From: Tritrichomonas musculus
Lineage: Eukaryota > Parabasalia > Tritrichomonadida > Tritrichomonadidae
Assembly (NCBI GenBank): GCA_039105265.1
Contig: JAPFFF010000001.1
Location: 4,526,001-4,590,000 of the forward strand
DNA: 64,000 nt
Reading direction: 5' to 3'
Below are positions 36,516 through 46,538 of the stretch, in pieces (positions within the stretch are counted from its first letter, which is position 1; each line of letters begins with the position of its first letter). Under the pieces are notes generated by a model that made no database searches, was not told where the DNA came from, and saw only the letters and a program-made list of their open reading frames with translations. A program made the position numbers and the translations under genes.

Positions 36516-37847
36516 TTAAGATAAGCTATTAAAAATTTGTGTTACAGAGTCAGCAAATGTCCCTTCTTGGTTTGCAAGATCTTCAAGAATATCTATGTTT
36601 TGTGACTCCATAAATCTTTCTTTTATTTGGTTGTGATAATTGAAAACATCTGCTATAGAAATAATCATTTTAAGTATATTAAAAATTAGATTTATCAAAT
36701 GCTGATTAACATCATTTGTCATTTCTATCAATGACTCAATCAAATTTGGCATTTGAATGAGAAGAAACTTATTTTCTGGTAAAGCATTTGAAAGAAGAGA
36801 GAATACAATATTTAAGGCTTGACGCTTTACCTCAAATGCGCCTTCCTTGAAAATTTTTGTGAGTTGAGAGACACCGCCTAATTGAAAGTATATATCTGTA
36901 TTATCTGGAAATTTTTGTAAAAAAGTTGAAAAAATTTGAATTGCTGGGAAAGATATTTTTTTGTTAGCTTCAGGAATCATTTGAAAAATAACAAAAAAAT
37001 CAATGTCTTCTTGTCCAATCTTATTAACAATTAATTGTTGAAAAATGAGCAAAACATATGATTGAACATCTTCATTATTATATAATAAGTAACTGTTAAA
37101 ATATGGTATTAATTTATAATTAACAATAATTGAGCAAAAATCAGGCTTTTTTGCTATAATATCACGAACACATTTAATTATATCTGGTATGATTAGAATT
37201 TTATTTGATTCGCAAAGAATTGAAACGCATTTAAACAATTTTTCAATAATTTCATCATCTATTTTTTTAATTTCAACAACATAAAACATATTTCTAACAA
37301 TATGAGCTGATCTGGACATAATATCAACATTTTCAATATCAATTGATCTGATGATAAAATCATAAAAAAGATTCGTCGGAATAATTCGAAACGTCGCTAT
37401 GCATAAACTTTTTGAAAGCGATGTAAGCATAGAAATAATAAGTAGCGTACTTGAGATTTTCATTAAATTGTCAGACAGTAGAAACTGCAGAAATAAAGAA
37501 AGATATTTTTTAAATAATTTCTTATATTTATCAGAATTTCTAAAACTTGCATTGATAATCAAATAAAGAATGTTACAATATAAAACAAAAAAATCATCTG
37601 GCATCTCTAATGATAAAATAGATACTATATTTTCAATAATTAAAATCTCGTCTTCTTGATTATTTATAGTAATACATGGTATATAATTTTTCTGTAATCT
37701 ATGAAGTAATGGTTGTAATTGATCTTTTGGTATATTAAAAAAATCATTTGCAAATTGATGGTATTCATCTGGTGAAAGTGAGTCCTGGTTTATTTTATCA
37801 AAGCTTGGAATTCGTGACTCTTTTCTAATGTCATCTTTTTCACTCAT
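36516..37847 (-). CDS. hypothetical ARM-repeat protein, importin-alpha-like plan
   Basis: A 443-residue, all-helical protein with degenerate armadillo-type repeats, clearest in LFLQFLLSDNLMKISSTLLI, GGVSQLTKIFKEGAFEVKRQ-ALNIVFSLLSN and the final IDILEDLANQEGTFADSVTQ. The last repeats resemble importin-alpha/SRP1 ARM units (G..LT.IF..G...VKR.A...). There is no canonical IBB basic segment at the start, although the first residues (MSEKDDIRKESR) are charged. It belongs by style with the products at 21823-23298 and 44994-46331. A specific function cannot be given. Confidence 0.7.
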   Translation of the reverse strand: MSEKDDIRKESRIPSFDKINQDSLSPDEYHQFANDFFNIPKDQLQPLLHRLQKNYIPCITINNQEDEILIIENIVSILSLEMPDDFFVLYCNILYLIINASFRNSDKYKKLFKKYLSLFLQFLLSDNLMKISSTLLIISMLTSLSKSLCIATFRIIPTNLFYDFIIRSIDIENVDIMSRSAHIVRNMFYVVEIKKIDDEIIEKLFKCVSILCESNKILIIPDIIKCVRDIIAKKPDFCSIIVNYKLIPYFNSYLLYNNEDVQSYVLLIFQQLIVNKIGQEDIDFFVIFQMIPEANKKISFPAIQIFSTFLQKFPDNTDIYFQLGGVSQLTKIFKEGAFEVKRQALNIVFSLLSNALPENKFLLIQMPNLIESLIEMTNDVNQHLINLIFNILKMIISIADVFNYHNQIKERFMESQNIDILEDLANQEGTFADSVTQIFNSLS

Positions 37848-38292
37848 CTAAACTTTTTGAATTTAATGATTAAAGCAGTATTCAAAATACTCGCAAAAAT
37901 ATTCAATTTTTTTCAATATTTCTCTGAAAATCTTTCATTCTTTTTTTTAGCATTTAAATGAAAAGATTTGACCTTTATGTTATGAAAAAGTTTGTTCTAA
38001 ACCTTTTAAATTGAATAATAAATTGCGCAATATTTATAAAATTTCATCGTTAAATAAATAAAAAATAAAAAAAAATCCGACCATTTAAAATTTTTTACAT
38101 AATCGATATTTCAATTGAATAAAAGTGATATATTTGAATAATTTATTTAATTAATATCTTATAATTTAATAAATTTAATATTAAATTTTAGGTTTATCTT
38201 ATCTATTAAGTATAATATCTTTAAATATTTATTGTTAATATTAGAAAATATTCAATTTATCATTAGGATATTTTAATATTTGACTAAAAGAA
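37848..38292. other. intergenic, nothing recognised
   Basis: AT-rich spacer between the ARM gene and the TA-flanked element. Confidence 0.35.
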
Positions 38293-38294
38293 TA

Positions 38295-39758
38295 TAGTTG
38301 GTGGACATAATTCTGTTTTGGAGACATAATTATGTTTTCACATCATTTCTATATATTCAAATTGGACTTTTAAAAAAACAATTGTAGAACAATTAATATC
38401 ATATTGGATACATTTTATTCCCCGATTTTCATTCACTTTTATCAAACTAAATTTGATCATAAATATGATATCGAATTTTTAATTTCTGAATATTTTTTTA
38501 TTATTTGAAAAAAATTATAATTTACTTTTCATCTATAATTAAAATGTATCATTATTATTTATTGAAATAAAATAGATAATTAGAAAAAATGGTTTCATTT
38601 TCATTTCACTACTCAAAAAACTCATTTCATATCACATTTCATGCTTTTACCATAAAAAAAAGGTTGTTTTAATTTGCTCTAACATAGTTATTATTTTAGA
38701 ATATAATGTATATATTATATTTTAGAAAAAAATTTATTGAAATAATAATTATATAAAAAGAAAAAGTGTTTTCAAAATATGACAAAAATCATTCATACAA
38801 AATTACTAATTTTGAAAAATGAGTTTATTTCATTTCAAATTAGATGCAGTATTAATCATCTATATGATGCATATAATATATTAAATATAATAATATGGTT
38901 GAAAAAGAATCAATCTTGGAAAAATTTCATTTTTCTTTTTTTCATTCAAAATCATTCATAAATCACTCATACATAATTGATATGATTTCAGAATTACATT
39001 ATTTGATAATACATACAATGAAATATATTATTAATCCTCTAAAAATCATTGTTGCCCATCAAGATTTCAGGTTTTTCTAAGAAATATACAAATTACACTT
39101 TTTTATTTTTTTCTATTATAATAGCATTAAAAATAGCAATTAATCAATAAATATTAGGTAAGTATAGAAGAACTATTAAAATAATGAAAATAATTTCTCA
39201 ATGTCTAAAATTGAAAGTCTTTTTCAGTTATTTCAGAAGTTACTCTTTTTCATTAAGGTAATAGATCTTGAGTAGAACCGCCAATTTTATTCTTTCAATA
39301 TCATTATACTATATGCATTATATCAAATATTTAAATAAAAATTTAAAAGTTTTTATTTTTTATTGGAAAAAAACAAAAAAGTGATATGATTTTTAACTTT
39401 ATTTTGTGCATCAAAATTTTCTTATATGAAAGTTTTTAGATATCAATTATCTGACAAAATTATATCATTACTGATTATGAATTAATGATATTATTATTAA
39501 ATCCCAAGTTTCAATTATTGAGAATAAAATAAGCATTTTAACTTTTTTTTACATTAAAGGCAAAATTTCATATAAATCACAAATATAATAGCTCATTTAA
39601 TTAAATAATGATGTACATAAAATACATTAATAAAGTATATAATATTATCAAATTATCTTTAAAAAGTATTGAGAAAAATGTGTTTTATTTTTGTGTACCA
39701 TTCAAAAAGTTGAGCAAACATGATTATGTCCCAAAAACATAATTATGTCCACCAACTA
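38295..39758. mobile_element. 1464-bp TA-flanked element with doubled TIR words (mariner-like)
   Basis: The left end TAGTTGGTGGACATAATTCT and the right end ATTATGTCCACCAACTA are inverted, and TA lies outside both (38293-38294, 39759-39760). In each end the word GACATAATTATGTTT occurs twice, about 20 bp apart (left 38304-38335, right about 39719-39750), giving ~45-50 bp imperfect TIRs. Size and TA target fit Tc1/mariner. No transposase motif is readable in the AT-rich interior, and the short frames at 38779-39080 look random. It is probably a non-autonomous or fully decayed copy. Confidence 0.75.
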
Positions 39759-39815
39759 TAACAATATATAGCATAAAAGATTGCTCTCAATTTTAAAAAC
39801 AATTTTATTTTCTCA

Positions 39816-39822
39816 TCACTTT
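39816..39822 (+). promoter_or_regulatory. Inr-like initiator TCACTTT
   Basis: TCACTTT lies 20 bases upstream of the C2-protein ATG, inside a TC-rich stretch. Confidence 0.45.
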
Positions 39823-39836
39823 TTCATAAATCGAAA

Positions 39837-40238
39837 ATGGAACTTCATGTTAAAGCTGTTGAAGCAAATGGTGTACCTGTAATGGATAACGTTGGAAAAT
39901 CAGATCCATATCTTGTTCTTAAATTAAGTACCACATCGCAAACATGGAAAACAAAATGGATAAAGAATACTTATGATCCAGTATGGAACCAAGAATTTCA
40001 CCTTCCAATTACATCGGGATTAACTGATGAGCTTACTATTGAATGCTGGGATCACGACGTGGGCAAAGATGATTTTATTTGTTCAATGAAGTTTACAGTT
40101 AAAGACTTACCTGTTGGAGTAGTTACAGATCAATGGTATCAATTTCAAGGCAAAAAAGGAATTACAAATCCAGGAAAATACAGGATCGTTTTACATCTTG
40201 CAAAGTCTGGTGCTGCTCCATTCGTTACTACAAAATAA
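39837..40238 (+). CDS. single C2-domain protein
   Basis: A 133-residue protein made of one complete C2 domain, a calcium/phospholipid-binding module: MELHVKAVEANGVPVMD, then GKSDPYLVLKL (first Asp loop), TYDPVWNQEFHLP, LTIECWDHDVGKDDFI (second Asp loop, with D-H-D and the following D) and GKYRIVLHLAK. The loop aspartates at the DNVGKSDPY and WDHDVGKDD positions are present, so calcium binding is plausible. There is no membrane anchor or second domain. Such stand-alone C2 proteins form multigene families in trichomonads. It starts 78 bp after the TA-flanked element. Confidence 0.93.
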   Translation: MELHVKAVEANGVPVMDNVGKSDPYLVLKLSTTSQTWKTKWIKNTYDPVWNQEFHLPITSGLTDELTIECWDHDVGKDDFICSMKFTVKDLPVGVVTDQWYQFQGKKGITNPGKYRIVLHLAKSGAAPFVTTK

Positions 40239-40508
40239 ATGAATAAATGATTTTTTGCATTATCTTTTTTATTTGTATGTGCTTAAATTTATTTTAATTT
40301 AAGATATAATTTTATATATCCTTATTAAATATAAATATGTAAGTATTTCTTTAAGGAATATTTTTTTCATCCATATGTATGTCATATGCGATCTTTAATT
40401 ATGATATTTATAATCTCCCTCAAAAAAAAACATTGTGATTTTTATTGTAAAGTTGAATTCAAATAAAGATCGTTTGTTTGTGAGAAATCGTTATTTTGAA
40501 AAATTATA

Positions 40509-40516
40509 TCATTTTT
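40509..40516 (+). promoter_or_regulatory. Inr-like initiator TCATTTTT
   Basis: TCATTTTT lies 15 bases upstream of ATG 40524. Confidence 0.45.
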
Positions 40517-40523
40517 AACTTAA

Positions 40524-41537
40524 ATGCAGTATCGAATGACGCATATGCCTGTAGCTCATATTTATCCAAAGGGAACATATCGTAAAAAAGTTTTTTATTC
40601 AAGAGGAGATGATATTTATCTTGAACCAGAATGGACAGAAAAAGAGAAACGAAATCTTCAGGCAAAATATAAAGTGATTTGCAAAGATTATTATGATTTA
40701 AAACAAGAATATAAAGAAATTGAAAATCAGTTAAATGATGTTGATAAATGCACAATTCAAATTGCTGAAAGACTCGGTGATGAAAGCAACTCAACAACAG
40801 AAAATGCTGAACTTAGGCAGCAAATCAAAGATTTATCGCAAAAAGTTGATAATATTCATCAAGAAATAGAATCTATTCAAAATACTATCACACCAACATC
40901 AATTTCTTATCTTTTAAAAGAACTTGCATTATTTATGCCAGAATATGAAACTAATGAAGTTGAAAGAAATATATTGGAAGAAAACATTGGTAATTTTGAG
41001 CATGCCCTTTGCGAACTTACGGCTTGTGATGAATATCATCATTCAGTATTAGCTGATGCTGAATATAGAATATCTATTCAATGTCGAAGTAATATGAAAC
41101 AACATTTACAGTCAACTCACAAATCGATTGATGGATCGCCATCTGCGCAAAACAGTGTGTTAACGTCATCAATTAATGCATTATCTCAGCAGAAAAGTGA
41201 TATTATGGTTTTATTTGATGAATTGATTGAGCAGAAGCTTAACAAAGACGAAATTGATTTACAGAAGGAACTAGCTGCAACTCATAAGCGAATGATGATC
41301 AAAACAGCAGTAGAAGAAATTGAAGAATTAAATGATTTGCTAAGTATTTTGGGTGAAGAAATAGTTGATATCAACGAAGTTAAAGAAAATTGTGACTTTG
41401 ATTTAATTGAAAAAGAAGAAAGAGAAATTGCTGAAAGAGATGAAAAAAGCAAGCAAGAAAGAAATGATCGTCCTCTGACTCAAAAAAGAAATCGATCATC
41501 AGCAACTAGGCAGACATCAAAGAAAACAACGAGTTAG
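40524..41537 (+). CDS. hypothetical coiled-coil protein
   Basis: A 337-residue protein that I do not recognise. A short conserved-looking start (HMPVAHIYPKGTYRKKVFYS) is followed by two coiled-coil segments, ~35-125 (EKEKRNLQAKYKVICKDYYD, LRQQIKDLSQKVDNIHQEIE) and ~225-310 (LIEQKLNKDEIDLQKELAAT, AVEEIEELNDLLSILGEEIV). The tail is basic and Ser/Thr-rich (TQKRNRSSATRQTSKKTTS). The plan suits a cytoskeletal or flagellar structural protein; this is inference only. Confidence 0.65.
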   Translation: MQYRMTHMPVAHIYPKGTYRKKVFYSRGDDIYLEPEWTEKEKRNLQAKYKVICKDYYDLKQEYKEIENQLNDVDKCTIQIAERLGDESNSTTENAELRQQIKDLSQKVDNIHQEIESIQNTITPTSISYLLKELALFMPEYETNEVERNILEENIGNFEHALCELTACDEYHHSVLADAEYRISIQCRSNMKQHLQSTHKSIDGSPSAQNSVLTSSINALSQQKSDIMVLFDELIEQKLNKDEIDLQKELAATHKRMMIKTAVEEIEELNDLLSILGEEIVDINEVKENCDFDLIEKEEREIAERDEKSKQERNDRPLTQKRNRSSATRQTSKKTTS

Positions 41538-41914
41538 ATATATTATATTATAATCAGATTTTTTTTTTTTTTTATTTTCATTTTAATTACTTGTTTGTTT
41601 TTATATTGTTTTATATTATATAAAATTGAGTTTAACGAATTTATTTATTCTATTTGCCTTTTTTTCTTTTTAATACAATTATCTAGCATTTATATTAAAA
41701 TACAGTATTTTGTTGTTTTCTTTTAAATTTCATGTTGTTATGTGGTGCTTATATATGATTTAGGAATTTGAAATGACTTAAAAAAACTTGATTTAATTAT
41801 AGATCAAGAAAATTTCATACATTGCGATCTTTATTAAACAAAATATCAAGGTTAAAAATAGTAATATGATCTAAAAATAAATGAGCTGTAAAAGAAAATA
41901 AACTTTTGTTATTC
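41538..41914. other. intergenic between convergent genes
   Basis: 377 bp of AT-rich sequence between two 3' ends. Nothing was recognised. Confidence 0.4.
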
Positions 41915-43969
41915 CTAGTAATGTTGAATCATTGGAAGAGGTAAAAAACAATTTTCTCTTTTAGTTTTCCTGAATCTATAAATAAATAATGCGAGAATTG
42001 AAATAATAATGCCAAGGATAATACCAATAAAAATTAATATATTTTGAATTGAAATTGACATTGTCGATAAAGGAAAAATTTGATCATTATTTGGTTTTAA
42101 CAATAACACTTGATTATTAATTTCAATATTTTGAGAATCTTCTTTGTAATTAGATATAATTTTCCTAGAAATTATTGGTGGTTCCATTTCAGGAGGTATT
42201 TCAATTCCTAATGTATAAAGAATCGAAGGAGCAACATTGCCAATGAATGGTACTTGGCCAATATTAAAGTTTTTACTGGATGCTTCAAGCACATAATCAT
42301 CAATTTGTGCGCTTTGATCTTTGGACCAAGATGTATTGTAAATTGCAATGAAAGGTACATTATTAATTGAATGAAAAAGATTTGGTCTGCCGTCTAGATT
42401 CAACATTTCATCACCATTTCCATGGTCAGAAGCGATAAAAAGAGCAAAATCATTTTGAGCGCAAGCATTATAAATTTCTTGAATTTTTTTGTCAACAATT
42501 TCGCATGCAATACGAACAGCAGTCTCGTTTCCACTATGACCAGTAGCATCAACGTTTGCAAAGTTGACAAAAATAAATTTATAATAATTATCTGATTCAT
42601 CTTTCTCATTAAAATGAAGAGCAATGCTGCTTCTGTCAGATGTTTGTCGTTTTCTAATTTTAATATTTCCAACTTTTTCTTTTTTCTTATTTATTCCTTC
42701 AACTGCTGCATTGGCAATAAGAGTTGCATTCATTTCTGGAAAAAGATCAGCGACTGCTTCCGAAACTGAACCGAAATCTATTTTTCTTTCTTCTCCTTCA
42801 AAAATTGGCTGAAGAACTCCGCCTGAAAAAAAAGTGGTAGCATGACTTCTCTTATATTCTTCAGCGACTCTGAGTTGTTTAAATCCTTTTTGAGAAATCC
42901 AGGAGCCAAGACTATTAGGATAATTAACAGCAGGGATGATGGTGCGAGTTTCACTTGCCAGCGATGGATGATAAAGAATAAGTGGAAGAACTTTTAAGTG
43001 TGGATTTTTTTGAGACTTTGGTAAACCTTCAATCAAAGCTTTTGCAAGTTGATATGAACTATCTTCTCTAAAATGGAAAAATACAACCGGATCATTTTCT
43101 TGCATAATTGATTTTTGGCAGTCAAATTCATTTCCATTTGCATCATCATATAGGCAGATTGGGTTAAAAATAGGAACAAATTGGTTTAATGAATCTAAAT
43201 AATCTATTGCTTGATTTTTAGGCAATTTTGCAATTTTGTTGAAATCTACCATTGCATCATACGCTACTTGTGTTGCTGTCCAATTTTGCAGTTTATCCAT
43301 TGCAGTTTCACCTGAATATACAGCAGCTAATTTAAATGTCGTATTGACATGAGCCTTATCTCTTTGAGCTAAATCTAAATGTGATTTATATTCGTTAATA
43401 CTTTTAGGAAATAAATCTTCAATATCTTTTAAATACTTTGATGGTTTATCTATTAATGTAGTTAATATGCAATGAACATAAACTTCTGAAACATTTTCAA
43501 GTATTGCAGCTTCAAACATTGGTGGTAAAAATTTAGGATGAGAGAAAATTCCTTCATCTGTACATAATCCAACAAAATGAGCACGCTTTGCATTATGTAG
43601 GCCATCTCGAAGAACTTTATTATTAACCATCGAATCGGGTGAATTATAATTTAATGATCTTTCTAAAATTTGATAATAGCTTGGTGTTGTTCGGCCTAAA
43701 CCTAGAGTTTGATGACCAACAGCACTACTTCCTGGCTCTTTAGACACCAAACCAACAGGTTGTTGTGATGCAACTAAAGACTGATAAGGATATTTTGATT
43801 TCAAACTAGATAAGAATGGCATTTTTGAATGAAGTATTCCATTTCCTTCAGGCCAAGCACTTTCTCCAAAACCATCAATAATAGTCAGCACTGCTCCACT
43901 TGGATAATGAACTTTTGGTTGATGTTGATTGATAGAAAAAGAGAAAATAGAAAGATATGCGAGCATCAT
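41915..43969 (-). CDS. membrane-anchored phosphoglycerate mutase (iPGM)-like protein
   Basis: A 684-residue protein of the cofactor-independent phosphoglycerate mutase / alkaline phosphatase superfamily. Domain marks: IIDGFGES near residue 31 (metal Asp), GSSAVGHQTLGLGR near 80 (Ser nucleophile in the GNSEVGH position), FFHFREDSSYQLAKAL, KRSHATTFFSGG, FVNFANVDATGHSGNE (metal D/H) and IASDHGNGDEM. Unusually, it begins with a hydrophobic signal-like segment (LAYLSIFSFSI), has several N-glycosylation sequons (NVS, NTT, NWT, NAT, NTS) and ends with a TM helix (ILIFIGIILGIIISILALFI) plus a short basic tail. Normal iPGMs are cytosolic enzymes of ~510 residues. The E of GNSEVGH is A, and a NGG-type motif is SGG, so glycolytic activity is doubtful. 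A surface or endomembrane phosphatase-like or phosphotransferase role is inferred. Confidence 0.8.
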   Translation of the reverse strand: MMLAYLSIFSFSINQHQPKVHYPSGAVLTIIDGFGESAWPEGNGILHSKMPFLSSLKSKYPYQSLVASQQPVGLVSKEPGSSAVGHQTLGLGRTTPSYYQILERSLNYNSPDSMVNNKVLRDGLHNAKRAHFVGLCTDEGIFSHPKFLPPMFEAAILENVSEVYVHCILTTLIDKPSKYLKDIEDLFPKSINEYKSHLDLAQRDKAHVNTTFKLAAVYSGETAMDKLQNWTATQVAYDAMVDFNKIAKLPKNQAIDYLDSLNQFVPIFNPICLYDDANGNEFDCQKSIMQENDPVVFFHFREDSSYQLAKALIEGLPKSQKNPHLKVLPLILYHPSLASETRTIIPAVNYPNSLGSWISQKGFKQLRVAEEYKRSHATTFFSGGVLQPIFEGEERKIDFGSVSEAVADLFPEMNATLIANAAVEGINKKKEKVGNIKIRKRQTSDRSSIALHFNEKDESDNYYKFIFVNFANVDATGHSGNETAVRIACEIVDKKIQEIYNACAQNDFALFIASDHGNGDEMLNLDGRPNLFHSINNVPFIAIYNTSWSKDQSAQIDDYVLEASSKNFNIGQVPFIGNVAPSILYTLGIEIPPEMEPPIISRKIISNYKEDSQNIEINNQVLLLKPNNDQIFPLSTMSISIQNILIFIGIILGIIISILALFIYRFRKTKRENCFLPLPMIQHY

Positions 43970-44993
43970 AATGGTGAAGAGATAATTTTTGAATGAAAAT
44001 TTTTTAATTGAAAATTGAAAGAAAGATTATTTTTTTTTCAATTAGCAGACTAATTGACCATTTAAAAAAAAAGTCAAAATAAGGAATATTATATAATTAA
44101 TGTTAAAGTATTAATAAATATATTTATTGAAAAAAAATGCTTTTTTGTTAAGCCAATTAAAATTGTGTAGGTTCAGAAAAAATTGATCGGTTAAAAGTAT
44201 TATATTGCCCTGAATTTTTTTCCCCGGAATTTTTAATCACAATAAAAGTGCATGAATTTAATGAATTTTACGTGTTTATTCAAAATAAAAATATTATATT
44301 TTGTGTTTTGTATTTTATATGAAGATATCATTAGATTCTTATTTGGGTTGAATTCAATTTTTTGTAAAAAAATATTTCAGAAATAATTCTAAAGCGATTT
44401 ATCTAGATTCTTTTTTTTTTTTATAATTATGTATCATTTTTATATATAAAATAAGGTATTGTTGAATAATTATGTTCAATCATTTTAATCATTAATGCTT
44501 GTTGAACAATTTACATTAAAGCATATAAAATAAGTATTTCTAAAAAAAATGCACTTGCAATATGCTAGTATATTTGTTCAATGAGCATATCTAACAAATA
44601 AGACGTAAAAAGCATAGTTTCTACTTATATAAACATGATTAAAATAAAATCTGAACGTATTAATATGTCTTATGCTGTTGCATTCAATTCATGGATAATC
44701 ATTTATTGTATTATTTCTAAATCAAAAAGAGATATGAAAATTATTCGTAATCAAAAGTGGTATATTATTAATATTGAGAAACCACAGAGTTGAATTTGAA
44801 GCAATCTCCATCATTTCAAGAGAAAATGGTAATTAATAATTAGTATAATAATAATATTAAAATCAATCAAAGTATATTAAAGAATGGTAGTTAAAAAACA
44901 TGTTTATTTATTCAAGACTTTTCTCTCAATATTTTGAAAAGATGTTCCATTTATTTATTCAAAACCAAAATTTTCAATGGCCAAAATTTTGAT
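43970..44993. other. intergenic, nothing recognised
   Basis: About 1 kb of AT-rich sequence upstream of two divergently oriented genes. No inverted ends or coding frame could be supported. The ARM gene's frame opens at a TTG at 44934 but has no ATG before 44994. Confidence 0.4.
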
Positions 44994-46331
44994 ATGAATC
45001 TTTACAAATTAAACAGTATTACATCATTAGCCGATAATAAATTTGAAGATAATAATACGCAAATCTCTAGTGAAGATAAATTAGCACATTGTAATACTTT
45101 CAATCAGTATTGTGTTGAAATTAATAAAGATTTTCGAAACAATGATTTAAAGTCGCTTATTGATAAATTTAATGAATTTGATGAATTTATTAAAAAATTC
45201 CCACTAAACTTTTTTGAAAATAATTTGGCAATTTCACAAAATAATATTCCTGATATAATTTTCTATTTTTTGCATCCAAGCAAAAATTACATTTTTTTGT
45301 ATTCCTGTATTACCTTACTGAATGATATTTTATTCTCTTGTCAAAACGCATTTATACTTTTTTGTCAAGATAAATTTATTGAACTTTTAGTATCAAATAT
45401 AAGTTCGTCGACGAATGACATCTTAAGAAATCTGCACATAAAAGCTTTATCAAATATTTTATCAGAATCAAATGAAGATTTTCACAATAAATTTTTAAAA
45501 TTGTTTCCAAATGAATTAATTATAAAACTTATGAATTCAAACAAAAACGATGATAATTTCATCAGAGTATTTCTTATGTTCATTTGTGGAATAACTTTAT
45601 TTCAAACTCCTCAAGAAACAAGTCAATTGATATTATTTATTGCAAATGAGCAAATTTGTAAATTTCCTTTTAAATGTTTACAAATATACAAAAATTTAAT
45701 CATAGTGCATAAAATTTATGATGGTTTCAACTATCGAAATATAAATAATATTTTTTCAATAAATTATGAAGACAATGATCTAATTATTGAGTGCTGTATA
45801 TTTATTCACCTTTTATTAAAACATAATGCAGATGTAAAAAACCAATTTGAGCACCAAAAGATTGCCTCTTTTGCATTGTGTCCAGCTGACTCAAATAATT
45901 ATAATGATAAATTAAAATATTGTGCGCTTTTAGCCCTTTATGATATTGGAAATTTCGTAAATTATGTAAATTCATTGGTTGTTCAATTTGAATCATTATC
46001 ACATGAATGTAAAAATGTTGCTGGATTAATTATTTTTGATTTTGCAAAAACTGTTACTTCAGAAAGTTGTAATTTATTAATATCTTCTCAAGAAAACATA
46101 TTTTCAATTGCAAAAAACTTATTGAGTACGTATAACCATAAGCTAATGATTGATATTTTTATTTCTATGCAACTTTTCTTTGAAATTACTCGATTCAGTC
46201 AGAGGACTATTGATATGTTTTTGACTGAATTTCCTGGAGATACTATATGGCAATTTGTTGAAACAAATGATGATGAAGTTAATAAAGCCGGAATGAACTT
46301 TATAAATTCCTGTCTATCTGATGAAGAATAG
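44994..46331 (+). CDS. hypothetical ARM/HEAT-like repeat protein
   Basis: A 445-residue protein from ATG 44994. It is helical throughout with weak ARM-like repeats (FIELLVSNISSSTNDILRNL-HIKALSNILSES, LKYCALLALYDIGNFVNYVN). The end, FLTEFPGDTIWQFVETNDDE-VNKAGMNFINSCLSDEE, parallels the C-terminus of the 36516-37847 product. It has the same architecture as the two other ARM-like products in the window and is probably from the same expanded lineage-specific family. The function is unknown. Confidence 0.7.
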   Translation: MNLYKLNSITSLADNKFEDNNTQISSEDKLAHCNTFNQYCVEINKDFRNNDLKSLIDKFNEFDEFIKKFPLNFFENNLAISQNNIPDIIFYFLHPSKNYIFLYSCITLLNDILFSCQNAFILFCQDKFIELLVSNISSSTNDILRNLHIKALSNILSESNEDFHNKFLKLFPNELIIKLMNSNKNDDNFIRVFLMFICGITLFQTPQETSQLILFIANEQICKFPFKCLQIYKNLIIVHKIYDGFNYRNINNIFSINYEDNDLIIECCIFIHLLLKHNADVKNQFEHQKIASFALCPADSNNYNDKLKYCALLALYDIGNFVNYVNSLVVQFESLSHECKNVAGLIIFDFAKTVTSESCNLLISSQENIFSIAKNLLSTYNHKLMIDIFISMQLFFEITRFSQRTIDMFLTEFPGDTIWQFVETNDDEVNKAGMNFINSCLSDEE

Positions 46332-46527
46332 ATGAATATACTTTATATTGTATTGTGCGAATATCTTTTTTTAAGTTAGTATTATAATTATATATTAAAT
46401 TTTATGTTAAAATAATCACCTTTACTATATTTATTTTTTTTTGTTGTTGTAAGTTGATGATTTTATCAAAGAAGGCTATTTGATAGCTTTGAACTAAACA
46501 TAAACATTCAAATTTTTTTCAAAAAGT

Positions 46528-46536
46528 TCATTTTTT
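46528..46536 (+). promoter_or_regulatory. Inr-like initiator TCATTTTTT
   Basis: It ends two bases before the VPS25 ATG at 46539, one of the tightest Inr-start spacings in the window. Confidence 0.5.
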
Positions 46537-46538
46537 AA

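Noticed and set aside
38779-39080. Two short frames in the TA-flanked element as a transposase remnant
   Set aside because: No DDD/DDE or HTH motif can be read; composition is random AT-rich.
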